Source: Trichosporon coremiiforme (lineage: Eukaryota; Basidiomycota; Tremellomycetes; Trichosporonales; Trichosporonaceae). From it: 64,000 nt of DNA. The stretch lies in assembly GCA_039545355.1 (NCBI GenBank), contig BCJJ01000022.1:248001-312000 (forward strand), read 5' to 3'. Positions 35,981 to 48,046 of the stretch are shown piece after piece (within the stretch, counting starts at the first letter, position 1; every line of letters starts with the position of its first letter). Below the pieces are notes generated by a model. It made no database searches and was not told where the DNA came from. It worked only from the letters and a program-made list of their open reading frames with translations. The translations under genes and the position numbers were made by a program.

Positions 35981-38802
35981 ACATGTGGACGGACGGGAAT
36001 GAGGAAGTGGAGAAGAGGGTCGATTAGAGCATAGACTTTTGCGCCATGCACCCGTTGGCGCCACGGAGGCGGGTACTGACGCCGCTGCCACTCAACCGAA
36101 CGATACTGACGTTCGACAGCTGACTGCAGAAGCCCGGAGCGGCATTCGCGGGGTGCTCCTTATCACGATGTAGGAGGAGGGGCCGCTTCTGCCTTGGCTC
36201 TTGATTGCAGGTCGGGCAGGGCAAACAGGTTACCCAGTCGGTGCGAGCACAAAGTTGCTGATTGTCACATGTGCTCGGCTTCTCGACCTCATCGGCTCAC
36301 GCTGCTACCTCAGGAACTGGGGTCGATGAGAGCGAAAGCCTGGCCATCCTCGAGCTCTCCCGACCGACGTGAACGTCATTCAGCGATTCTTGTTCGGTAC
36401 ACATGAATGACAGGAACGGGGGTCGCGAGCAGTAGACGTCGTCAGGTAAGCTTGAGCTTGAGGTGGTCTGCCGGAGCATCTGCACGAAGAAAAATGAGCG
36501 AACAGGGGCGTCTCAATCCTCTGGCCGCGGGCGACTGCCTTGTTCGGTAGAGCTTGCGTGAACGCTAGCTCGGGTGAAGCAAGGAGAGCGAGGACCAGAC
36601 GCACGAAACCAGCGAACCCCGGTGCGCGGTCACTCAGGCAGCTGGGGAGCCGAGCGCCAGGGCCAAAGGAGTTCAGGACCAGCGACGCTGAAATCGGGTA
36701 ATCGTTGCTGTGATCCAAGAAGGCGCGGTGGTCGCTCGAAGCGAGCAGGCAACACAACCGGCGCCACACGCGAAGCCCCCACAGCAAGCCAGAGAGCAGA
36801 GCCTGGACTGTCGGACTTTCAATCGATCGGGAAACACTGATGATCGGAACGGAGAGCGTGATCGCCATTTGTTGCGTCTTGTTCGGCGGTGCGAGGAGTG
36901 GGGCGGCGGCAGTTCAGTTATGCCGTTCGGCGACGAACGCTGCGAGCGGGATTGGAGGACGAAGTCGGGAGACGAGAGCGATGGCGCTCTGGGGCGGTGA
37001 CCCGCCTCCTCGCAGCGGAGCGGGCAACGTGCGGGTTGAGAAGGGTGACATTGGCGGAAGACTATCGACCTCACACTCCGTATCGGACCCCGGTGTCTGG
37101 GCCATGCAGACCCCATGGCACGCAGTGGATCTGTCCTGCTTGAGCCCATCGGGAGTTTGTGGTCAGCAGCAATGCCAGCTCGTACGTTGTCTGCCGCCCC
37201 CTGTATCTCCGTGTGTTCGGATAGAGCGGGGCCCGATATCGGGCGGATCAGGTGCGGACCGCAGGTGCAGTGAGACGCTTAATACCCGCCTCCTTGTGAT
37301 GATGGAGAGCCAACTGGTCTCACTAGTATCGGCGAGTCTTGGCACATGCGATTTTCCGCATCGCCTCCCCGCACTCCGACGCCTGCATCGCTCGCCCGTA
37401 CTCCGGCGCCACCGCAGAGCCCGAGTCTGGTCTCTCGGGCAAGAGTGTCGGACAACGAGCAAACTCGCTTCGTCCGCGGCGAAGCCGGCGAGCGAGCCTG
37501 CGAGCGTACTGCTCCATTAGGGCGGAGCTTCGGGCCAGCGATGAGGAAAGTCTCGGTCGGGAGGCCTGGATCTCCGCAGACAACGGTTCCGGCGCGGAGA
37601 AGGCGTGCCCAGCGCCCCTGGGCTTGATGCCCTGATCTGGTTGTCTCTGGAGAGGGATGGAGGACACGACATTGAGATTCGCAACGGCCTGGTCAGTCTG
37701 CAATGGCATTGGTATGCTTCCCGAGCGTGTTGCATTTTTCCGCGCCGTTAGAGTGGTGGAAAGACCGCAGGATGTGCAACGCCGGCCGTAGGTACGAAGT
37801 GACTAACTGCGGTTCCGACCAGCTGAGGCAGTGCACTGTTTGCCCCTGTCAGAGTTTAGGAGCGGTGAAGGTGTGCAGGTGGAGTAGAACTGCTGCATTG
37901 ATGAGGGGGACGAACTCTGAGGCGAAGTAGATCTGTCATCACCGTGCGGAGCTGGTGTGAGCAACGGTGTTTGGAAGTTACACCGAGATCAGCCGGAAAG
38001 ACGTAGAGCTTAGCTGCGGAATGTTGATCCCACGTGTCCGAGCATTCCGTCGGGGGATGGGTTTCGGGTGAAATTCGCATCCGCCCACCCACCACAGGAC
38101 GGCGTCAGATGACGATGAGGAACTATCAGATACGCATCAGACCCGGTCCATGCAAGGCTCGCTTTCGCGCAAAATGACCGACAAAGAGCGACTGCCAAGA
38201 GGAATGCAGAGCACACCGAGGCCTCAGCCTCTTGTCTTCTGGAATCAGCGTCTTGGGCGATTGCCCACGAACAGGCACTTCCGCAGCGACCCTCGTCTGA
38301 CGTCTTGCAGACTTACTCCTATACGCAGTACCGCTGAGGGCTCTAAGCACCCTGCGGAGAATGCGAAAGACGGACGCAGTGACGTATATGAATCAGCTCC
38401 GTGCCCACGTTCTCACAGTGGCGGTACCAAAATAGCCGCTTCGAACTCGGCACTCAGCAGAATCGGCAAGAAGGCCGGTGCACTGGGGGAGAGGGCGAGG
38501 GACGGCTGCGGCGCCGAGCAAGGGGGGGAAACACGAGCGCCCTCTTGTGCAGTCCAGCAGATGTGCGCAGCCTTGGATGACATCGGAAAGTCAAAGAAAG
38601 CCAAGCAAGTCTCGTCCCAGATTCCTCACGTACCGCAATAGCAGAGAAAGCAGGCGGTGATGCGCTGCGTAGAACGATATCGTACATTCCTGGCGCCGTG
38701 TTCGATCCTACCGTTTGCGACTTGCGTTATCATCGGCAGAGTCTATACATATAGACTGTTTCCAAAGTGGGAGGCTCACGAGATAACAAGTGTCATGCGA
38801 AC

Positions 38803-38861
38803 GTTAGGTGAGTGTCAGCCGAGTGTTAGGTTGAGTGTCAGCCGAGCGTTAGGTTGGTGCC
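38803..38861. repeat. 22-23 bp tandem repeat, about 2.6 copies
   Basis: Units starting GTTAGGT and carrying GAGTGTCAGCCGAG begin at 38803 (22 bases), 38825 (23 bases) and 38848 (partial, to GGTTGGTGC). The first two differ by one base insertion and one end base. Confidence 0.8.
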
Positions 38862-41800
38862 GATCATCGGAATTCCGAACTGGCCGTGTGTCAGGTAGGA
38901 TTGGAGCTAATCATAAGCAGAATCAGCCGGGTCCGCGGACAAGCCGCGTTGTTGGTTCCCAGCTCGGAAAGCCTACGCAGGTGGCAAGCCAACGTCGCAG
39001 CGGCACCGTTTCATCCAGGGATGAGAGTCGAAAGCTGAATGTTGGCGATTAGACAGCAAGCACTCCCCGGCCTCTGATTCGTTTCGACCGCTCCGAGCGC
39101 AACAAACGAACGTTGGGAGTGGGTAGCGCAGTTGAAATGACTTGTGCTTTGATGATTGAGTGCTTGCAAGCAGTAGAGAGGTGAGTGAAGGCGAAATTTT
39201 GGGCAAGGTGCGTCCAACGATTGTAAGGTGGCTTTCTTTCGGGTCGGTACCGAAGACCAACCACGCGAGTGTCGGGAACCACGACACAGCGGGGTATACC
39301 ACCACACGTTCACCCGAAATGGGAACGAATTTCACTCTGTCTCCATCCTTTCTTTCTCAACTGACAGCAGAGAAGGTGCAGTCCGTCATAACTTCATGCG
39401 CTGAAAAGCATGGGACGTTCCATGAGCCGTGTCTCGGCATGGTAGAGGCTGCTCAATTCCGCCGTTCTCTTGGCCGCTCTTGCACTGTGTTTCGCTCGGT
39501 TCCTGACCGTGGGTAGCTACCACTGCTCTTTCAAGTCACCTTAGCTGCTGTCCAGCGGAACCCGACGTTTTCCAAGTTGTTCGGTTCACAGTACTGGCCG
39601 CCATATCCAGGCGCAGCAGTCAGTTTACTGTACAGTAAGTTAGTCCAAGCACCGCGGTATTAGAGCCTTTGGCCGCTCGACAATCCTCTCAACGCTATGA
39701 GTGCGCTGGAAGTCCTGAAACACCGCTTATTTTGACCACCTGCTTGAGGCTAACCCCCTGTCTTCTGCCTGGACGCTGTCTCTCCTTCATGACCTCGACA
39801 GACGAGGAGTCTTCTGCAGTAAGTTGCACCGTCTGAAACTTTGTCCTTTTCCAGACTTTGCCGCAGCGGCGTCTCTCAATTCCGCTACTGACCTTCAGGC
39901 TCGAACAGTAGCACTCACCGACTCTCGAGAACTGCTCTACGATTCAAAGATGGCGGGTCAGGCGGGTTCTTCCCCGCGGAAAGAACGGCAACGACGCCGA
40001 AGGAAAAGTTTTTCGCTACCTGGTGAAATGACCAGTCTGCAAAAGTGTTCTTCCCTCTGAGCAGGGCCCCCAGTCGACTTGGCATACAGGTTGCCACCCT
40101 GACTTCTTGTCTGGCCAGGCCAGTGCTCACCACTGCGCAGACACAAGGTTCGCTTAACAGATCTCGGCACGTTGCTTTCGAGCGTTCAGGAACCCACTTC
40201 GGAGTCGGTTTTCCCCGTCATCATCGTCGTGATCAGGCTACATCAAACCGCTTCAAACCACACCGCCCAACGCACACCATGCATGACTGCCTCTCAGGGC
40301 AATGGCACACACTACAGTACGCCTACGCTACCTCGCTCTCCGATGTTCTGGCGTGGTCGGCGGACCGCCGCGCTGCCGCCGAAACGAACCTCGGACTTTT
40401 GCAAGGGTCACTCGGTCATTCGGTCTTCTAATCGGCGAGAAGCGACCTACGGATACAGAAAACCCATACGGAACTGCGGCCCCTACCCCGACATCTGGTG
40501 TGCATACTGCTCACCTTGGCGGCTACGAGAGTGGTTCACGAACGGGGAGACTTGCCAGTTCGCCGAATTTCTATTTTCCCAAGTCGGATGGGTTGAGGGC
40601 CAAATATGACGATAGTGACAACGGCAGCCAATAGGTCTCCAAACGGCCACCTTTGCACTCTCCGCAGTTCACAAGCATGGCTGGAGCTGTGTCACTCACG
40701 CAGATGTTTGAAGAGAGCCTCAGACGGTCTTTTGGCTATTTTTGCAGCTGCGCGGAAATGGTGTCATCCGTCGCGACTTCTCGGTACGACGTCAACCCGG
40801 CTCCGCGTCTTGGTCTCCGCCCTCACATTTCCATAACCAGCGGGCAAGAGCATCCCACGACTCTTTGTTGCTCCTGAGTTTAGCTGTGCTGGAAGCGAAC
40901 TCTTCCGAAGTGAGCCCAGCATCGGGGATTCTGCTGGAAGCAGAATTTCGCGCTTGAACGGTATACACCAACATCGACATATTCCGCTTGCGATCGAAGC
41001 CTTTACCGCAGACGTTCTCGTCGAAGCTCCACTACTCTCCGCAAGAAATGTGCTGGGAAGTGTTTTCAACATTGCCAGCTCGAAATTGGCCATACGAAAG
41101 CTCGTGACGATCGTCAACGCCAGTCCTTCCTCGGCTGGTCAGTCGCCCAGTGTGGCCGCCGCAGGGACAATGCACCGGCGTTGCCGCTGAGAACACCCCG
41201 TAATCAAGCAGCCTGGACTGAGTTAAGGTGCACTGTCTAGTTGCATGCGCCAGCATGTGGGGCAGCTTTCAGTTTCTCGGCAGCGTACTGACTTGACAAA
41301 TGGCTCTGCAGAGCGTTGGGAGTGCTCAATCCAGTGATCGGGAGACGCGATGTGCGCAACGGCGTGTACACCTCGGTCCCGGGACACGAAACACTGTCCA
41401 ACAAACTACTCAGCATGCAGCACTACGACGTATTTTCGACCATGCTGCTTCGATTCACGCCGTGGTCGATTCAGCAACCTCGACGACAATTCACAGAAAA
41501 ACTCGCCAAACTTCAATTCCGGTGTGGCGGCGATGAACGGCGAGATCCTTCATTTCACCGGCGCTGGTACTCAATGACAGGCATGATGTGGTATGTGTAT
41601 GTATTGACAGCTTTACATCAGATGCTGCTTGCAGTCGTGCATTTCTCTCTAGGGCCTCTCTTGTCAGTAGCTGGTGAAGAGCAGGAAAAGTCTGGACGCT
41701 ACAGCATCGGTAGCCTGTCTGTCCTGGCAAGCTGATCACACTGGCCTGCCACTCAGTTCTGCAGCGGCTCCACAGACGAACATCCAGCTGTTTACGTGTC

Positions 41801-42974
41801 TCAAGTACATGCATCACTTTCGTCACCAAGCTTTCTTAAGGGCATCGGAACTCTCTGTGCCAAGTCTGCGCGCACAAGACAAGTTTCGCGCCACGTACTT
41901 TCTGTTGCTGGCCACCTCGTCGCCTCAACGCCCCTTTGCTGGTTGAGTGGGGGGTGTGGCAGCTACGCACATGCGAGGCTGCTTTCTCATCAATACCCGA
42001 AAACACGCGGGCGCCCCATGGAACGCAGAGTTGCCAATCGGGCGGCGTAGCCACAGGCCGTGGGAATTTGCTAAACACTCCGTGTGCATCCCTCTAGCCC
42101 TCGTGGCCGTGTGACAGGAACCACACGTCTGATGCAACAATTCGTTACGAAGCAGCAGGGTATACGTGGCAGAGCCTATTATTTTTGTGGAGGCCTGGCG
42201 GAGCGCGACCCGCCAACAGCCAGATCTTCTGGGTGCTGTGACCGTGCAGTGCCTCGAATCGAGCTAGGATACGAACTATCGAGGCGCGCTGGATATCAAT
42301 GGCAGGTCCGGTCGCTTCTGTTCCCTGTTCCTTGGATCCCCGCTGGAACTAGGCCCAAACATGAGTTTCGCCATGTTCAAAAGGCGGCGTACGCGGGCTA
42401 TCAAAGGAAGAGACGCCACACTTCCGCTTGAATGGCCGCCTGAATCAGTTGATACACTGCCTCATTCCTTTGCTAGGGAAGCAAGGATGGTTGCGCACGG
42501 GCAGACGGCGGTAAGGCCGCTCCGCTGAGGGCAGCCTTTCTTTACCTAACCCGCTGCTCATGCGCCATTCCTCAGCTCAGGAAGCTACGAACGAGGTGAG
42601 GACGTGGCACGTATCTCATCCAGATCGGAGAGCATAGGGCTGTGGACTGTTCGCAATTCCACTGCTGCTCTCGTAAGGGTGGTGGCATTGAACAGCAACA
42701 GCAGCTGAGTACGTATTGATCAGGCGTGTTGTCACATTTCTTTGGCCTAACGGTCATGTGCTTTGTTTGGCGTATGGAGCGGCAATGTGCAATACTTTTC
42801 GACCTGGACGTCCAGAGTATAACAACTACTGTAGAGTGCAGGGTCACATTCAGAAGATGAGGTGATGAAGATTGTGCGATGGAGCGAATGTTAGTCTGAC
42901 AACCTCTGCATACCATGCAGAGAGGCGCGGTAGACAGCGGTAAGGTGGAACGATGCAGACTAACATCAGTTTGG

Positions 42975-43008
42975 ATTAATTAATGAAACCGTGTGGGGGT
43001 TAATTAAT
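42975..43008. repeat. AT-rich inverted repeat (ATTAATTAA / TTAATTAAT)
   Basis: ATTAATTAA at 42975-42983 and its reverse complement at 43000-43008 enclose 16 bases that include GTGTGGGGG. This AT-rich pair stands out from its GC-balanced surroundings. It could be a homeodomain-type protein site pair or a replication-related element; function unknown. Confidence 0.6.
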
Positions 43009-45161
43009 CGGGAAACGATTAAGTATGCGCGCGAACACGCCTATCTGGAGGGACTAACGCGAACAGATCACCAATCTAATGCTTGTTTTGCAGACCTTGC
43101 GGGAAGCTCGTTGACCGTAATGCAATGCTCCGCCCGTTGCGAGCGACGGCCAGACCGAGTTCTCCGTCATTCCTCAGTGAGGGTACGTTTATCGGAAGGG
43201 GTAGCATCCGAACCTCTTCATCCAGTAGCGGGCCAGTATACCCTGCACCTTTCAGGTTATTTTTGGGGAAAGCCGTGAGATGTGAGCTGGAGCATGTTAG
43301 TTGGCATATAGGGGGAGCGAGTAGTAGCCCGACGTTTTCAGAATCATGATTCACCTGCGGTCCGACACCGCAGTTGCGCATGCTTTCCAAATGAACGTAC
43401 CCGACCTCGGGTCCAACAAGCAGAAACTCTTGGTTTCGGACCATGCTTTCACAGACGTAGCACAACGCAAGTGCTTGTGCCCTCCCTGGACACGCCTTTC
43501 GACGGCCTCTGCTCCGATAACCAGCTTCGCGCAACGGGGCTCTGTTGTGATGACGCAATCCCTTACTCTGCCCCTCCTTATCCCTTGTCCCTGCCCTTTA
43601 TCCCTTGCCCTCAAGCCCCGTATGGTTCATGCTCCATACATCGGACAGCGCACATGAAATCCATCTGCGCGGCGCAACGGCATTCTCACCCACACCGCAG
43701 CGTCAAAAGCATCAAGGTGCGTCCGCAGGATCTCCTCGGTATCGGATGCACCTGTGGGTGTGCTTACTTGCTGGTTGAACACAAATGAACCTGTGGGTGA
43801 TGACGTTCGCACACCTTGTCCTAGCTCTGGTCAGTCAGAATGGCCCGGACCCTTTCTAGTAACCAACGGCGCCTCACCCAGAGACGCGGCCGGGGATCTC
43901 TCTACAGTGCAACTCGCTCTTGCTGGTCCATTACCGTGTTTCCCAGCACGTCGTGTGCCCTCGACGCTGATTATAGCTTGCCTTCGGTACCAAGGGTTTT
44001 GGAGTCTGCTGGACTTGTTCTTCGCAAGTGGCAGCGGCTCGATAGAGCCCATGCGCCACAAGCGTGGCCGGAGAACCATTCCACATACGAACGAAATGCG
44101 GCGGCCCTGCTTGTCACCTGCAATACGTCAAAGTGTGACTGGATTGAGCCCCAAGCTTGCCTCTGTCTCAACGCTGGCAAAGCTCAAGATCCGACCCACC
44201 CCTTGCAAGATCCATGCTCTGGGGCCTTTCGACCTCTCCGAGGCCTCACCCCGGTGAAATTTACGAGGGAGGTGCAGTGGACCCGCAGCACCCCAGACAA
44301 TCAAAACAGGCTAACGCACTAGTGGTAAATGCACGGCATGTGCTGCAGAGGGCCGCGCTGCTGCGCGGGCCAACGACCGAGACGTGACACCCAGTCACCC
44401 GGCCGGCACCCGTGGCACCTCGCTTGGCTAAACCAATCGCTAAGACAGGGCGATGGTATGCGATCGGTTCGCCAGTTCTCCGTCTCGGTGCGGGTGCAAG
44501 GGACGGTGGCACATGCAGTTGCACATTGCCACAGCCCTGTTACTTGCATCGGCAGGGCATATGTGCATGCAGGGCCGAGACTCTACACTATCGCTGCAAG
44601 TCTGGGTGAGCTCAAGTCCAAACACGAGCGCGTAAAATCAAGCGAAGCGGAAACTTGATTGCAACCGTAAGCCGGAGATCCGGATAGGAGAAGATTGGCC
44701 GAGGTGCACGGCCATTGCGAACAAGGGACACAGAGTAATCGCCTGGTAGCGTTGGTTACATATTCGATGCGGAAACGTAAAGAGACAAGGAAGGAGATCC
44801 GGTGGGAACGAGAACGAGAATGAATTGGAGGGGCACATAATATACCGAGAATACAGTCCAACCTTGGAGGTAACAGCAGATAGAGCAAGCCCGGAACTGG
44901 TGTTCATGATGTTGATGTCAGAGAAGGAGAGGAAAGGAGCCGAGAGGAGTCATGAATAAAACAACGAATGATGTCCAGTCGTATGTGGGGGATCGATGTC
45001 GAGGCAGTGTGTGTTGATGTTGAAGGCCGGGGTGAAGGGCCGATGCGAGAACGAAAGGCTCCAGTGGCACAATAGTATACCTGGCACACTAGGGCAGAAG
45101 TGAATAGAGATTGTACCTCTCCTCGCTGCTTGCGAACAAGGATGGGGTTGCACTGAGCGTC

Positions 45162-48046
45162 TTACGGCATGTTGCCATACCCCATGTATGCCCGCCCGTC
45201 CTGAGATTGGAAGGAGAACTGACCGTTAGAGGAAGGTACCCCTTGCTGGAAGGCGAGATCAGACTGATGAGCAAGGGCGGGAGGGGGCATTTGGCCGAGC
45301 TGGGGGTCGGCGTAGCGCACGCCATAGGGCGGCGAGGGCTGCGTCGGGTGTCCAGGTGACTTGCGGTTGACATCCCCGTTGTCCGCCATGTGTGTGGCCG
45401 CGTCCAAGCTCGTCCAGGGCGCGCGCGCCTGATGAATCTGAGGCGAGATGTACGGCGAATGGCCGTGAGAATTGGGCAGAGACTGGCTCCCCAAAGTTGC
45501 CGAGTCTCCACCGTTCTCGCGCCTTTGGTTCGTGTCGTACCACATCTTGCGTAACCTGTGGAATCATGTCAGCTGGTTCCTAGGGCAGAGCCAATCAACC
45601 CAAATCAAAACTTACTCCTGAGATCGGTCCCCAGCCTTGGAAACCGCAATGCGACTCTCGTTCAGCGCCTGAATACAAGCAATAACGAGATCCTGAGCTT
45701 CAGGGCTCGACACGAGGAAGGTGGCGGCCAAGAACAGGCCCTGCTGGACGTGGTTGGCGTCCCACTCGAACAGCGGCGTCCCCAGCTGCCGGCGAGCGAT
45801 GTTGGCAACGTGGCGGGCTGTCAATTCGCACTTGGTCCTGGCCGTTTCAAGCAGGCGTTGAAGGCGAGAGAGCTCCGCGTGCTGCTCATTCGTCGGAGGC
45901 GAGCCCGTGTGCGAGGAACTCGAGGTCCCTCGAGAGCTAAAGGTGGCCTCCATGCGAGTAATGCGATCTTCGATGGCACGCAGGATGGCAAACTGCGCTT
46001 CCATGCAGTAGATTAACCATGAGTCCGCGTACCGGTGAACCTCCTCCTGGCTGCGGTATGGTGGCGCAGGGGGCTCGCGTCGAATGGAATCGAACTCGTC
46101 AACAGAGCGGTCCAGTGCGTCCCAGACCTGGTGAACGTAGTCGGGGTCAAGCCGGTCGCTTCGACGTGCACGGGGCCCAGTGAGAATCCTGTGAACACGA
46201 CGGCAGACAAGCTAGGAAAATCAGCATATCATGTCATTGTGTTTTTCCAAAATTGACTCACAGCAAAGTTGATGGGGGCCATCAGCATCTTGTTCGTCGC
46301 ATGCAGGTATTCGGGAGAGCGACCAGTACCTTGCTTAGCAGCGAGTTCCTCTATGAGAAGCATGTCACCCGACTCCTCGTCGAGCTGGAGCAGTCCCCCC
46401 CTCAGACCCATGCTCACTCCCTCGTGGGCGAAGGCGTACCAAAAGATGCGGAGGCGAACATAGCGCTTCCTGTCGTTGCCGTCCTTGTCCAGCGACAGGG
46501 GGATGGGCTTGCCATCGTAGCCACAACCTTCGGTGGAGCAAAGCATTTGCACATGAGCCAAGGCGGTCTGGTACATGGCCTGTCGTTCAGCCGAGGTAGC
46601 AACACTTCCATCCAAGAGAGGCAGGAAGAGAAGAAGAGCGCTGACACCATCCCATGTCGGCTTGCGCAAGATACCATACTCATCGATCTCCTTCAGGATA
46701 GTTCGGATCACCCTGTTCAACCTCTCCAAACGACGTTGGCGGTCGACATCCCGGCGCGCCTCAGCCTCACCGACTGCGACAAGGCTGACAGGTGTAAGTG
46801 GCTCGTGGTTTCCTTCATTGACGTCGAACTGGCCACGCTCGTCCACACCGTAGGCCACACCCCAAGCATACAGAGTGTGGCAGAGGACTGCTCCTTCGGG
46901 ACCCATTGCGGCTGCGCATGGAATGGGTTTTGAAAGGTACCGGCTGACGAACTCGACAGGGTCCAGGACCGGTCCTAGGAAAGTGGTTAGCTCATGCATG
47001 GAGCTGTTGGCAAAACACGCCACGCCAAACTTACGTTGGATTTGGAACCGGCGGAAGAATGACGACTCGAAAAAGTCGCGGGTGAGCTCGGGGATGCGCT
47101 CCATCCCTCGTGCGGAGGGACTCAGAAGGCGGTCCTCGCCCTCGCCTTGGGATGCAAGGGCTGCATCGGTGGCCGTCTTTCCGTAGAGCATTTCGATTTC
47201 CGAGATACGTTTACCACGCCTCAGTTGCTTGGCTGCCTTGAGCGGAGCATATTCGTCCCTAATTCGTCGGTCAGCGCGGGCGGTGGGACGTGTGGATGAC
47301 GTAAGGAATTTGGAATGCACTTACACGCAGTTTGTACCGCGCTCTTGACAGTTGGTGCAGCTGACCTTCCGGCGTCGCACTGTTCCTGATGTGCCAGATT
47401 GAGCTTCTTCCAACGCAGCCTCTCGTTCAGCTTCCTCCTGCCTCGTACGCAGATCACACTTGACTCGCCGATGCCGGCATGCGCCACAGGCAGTGAACTG
47501 ATGGCGTGGGTTCTTGGTACCGGAGGCCGCACCGCTCGCGCGTCTTGATGAACTCGCCACTACCGGCGCTTGCTGGGGAGGTGGGCGATTGGACCATTCC
47601 TGGCCGGGAATGTTGAGGTACATGGGCGATGTCTGATCCACGCCTGTGCCACCTGAGAACGGAGGAAAACTGCCACCTGCCTGGTTGATGTTGGGGCTGG
47701 GGGACCCGCTGTCGAAGAAGAATCCAGGCTGCCCATTCTGGTGACCAGGTTGACCGCTACCTGGCGGTTGGTAGTCGAAGGATATACCGTGATTCATCGG
47801 GAGTCCATCCATGTTGAGCTGGGGACGGAACTGCGAGTAGGTCGGTGGCATATTACTGGTGCCACCACCACTCTGTGCACTGCTTGAGCCCTCGAAGGAC
47901 AAGGGAGGCGGTGGTTGTTGCTGGTGTTGTTGATAGCCGGACATGTAGCCGGGGTATGCCGAACCCGCAAGCTGGCCTTGTTGACGCCTGCGACCTTGCG
48001 GTAGAGATTCGTGCTCGTGCAGCGTCTCCAGCGGCTGCTGGGTCAT
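45162..48046 (-). CDS. Zn2Cys6 transcription factor with an enlarged zinc-cluster loop
   Basis: Five exons on minus: 48046-47325, 47258-47035, 46974-46262, 46211-45616, 45555-45162; 882 residues, every join in frame. The first ATG (48046) follows an in-frame TAA, so the start is firm unless an upstream exon exists. Residues 1-180 are Gln/Pro/Gly/Ser-rich (QQHQQQPPPP). The DNA-binding cluster is at 187-240: Cys187, 190, 197, 230, 233, 240, spaced C-x2-C-x6-C-x32-C-x2-C-x6-C. The middle spacer (usually about 5-12) carries a charged helical insert, EEAEREAALEEAQ. It is followed at once by VDEYAPLK and LRRGKRISEIEMLYG, a basic linker. A large helical region follows, then a segment with IEDRITRMEATF and LSRLQRLLETARTKCEL. 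The C-terminal about 130 residues are disordered. Target genes cannot be told from sequence; its 13 kb upstream desert suggests complex regulation. Confidence 0.93.

Larger units (their letters stand above)
35981..45161. other. Gene-free stretch, 9.2 kb, between convergent genes
   Basis: No coding gene, RNA gene or transposon could be supported on either strand. Open frames of 60-230 codons occur (longest 36840-37520 plus, 226 codons from an ATG) but lack the window's codon preference, are not joined by splice signals, and contain no protease, reverse transcriptase or integrase motif. Sequence is mixed in composition rather than AT-rich. Small repeats are listed separately. Both neighbours end here (EI24-like stop at 35980, Zn2Cys6 stop at 45162), so no promoter is required in this interval. 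Confidence 0.6.

Noticed and set aside
40764..41117. Minus-strand frame considered as a retrotransposon remnant
   Set aside because: No reverse transcriptase, protease, integrase or zinc-knuckle motif, and no flanking direct repeats were found. The call would rest only on a vague protein-like feel.
43076..43558. 160-codon minus-strand frame in the convergent desert
   Set aside because: Starts at TTG, matches no known domain, and neighbouring frames do not extend it through splice sites.
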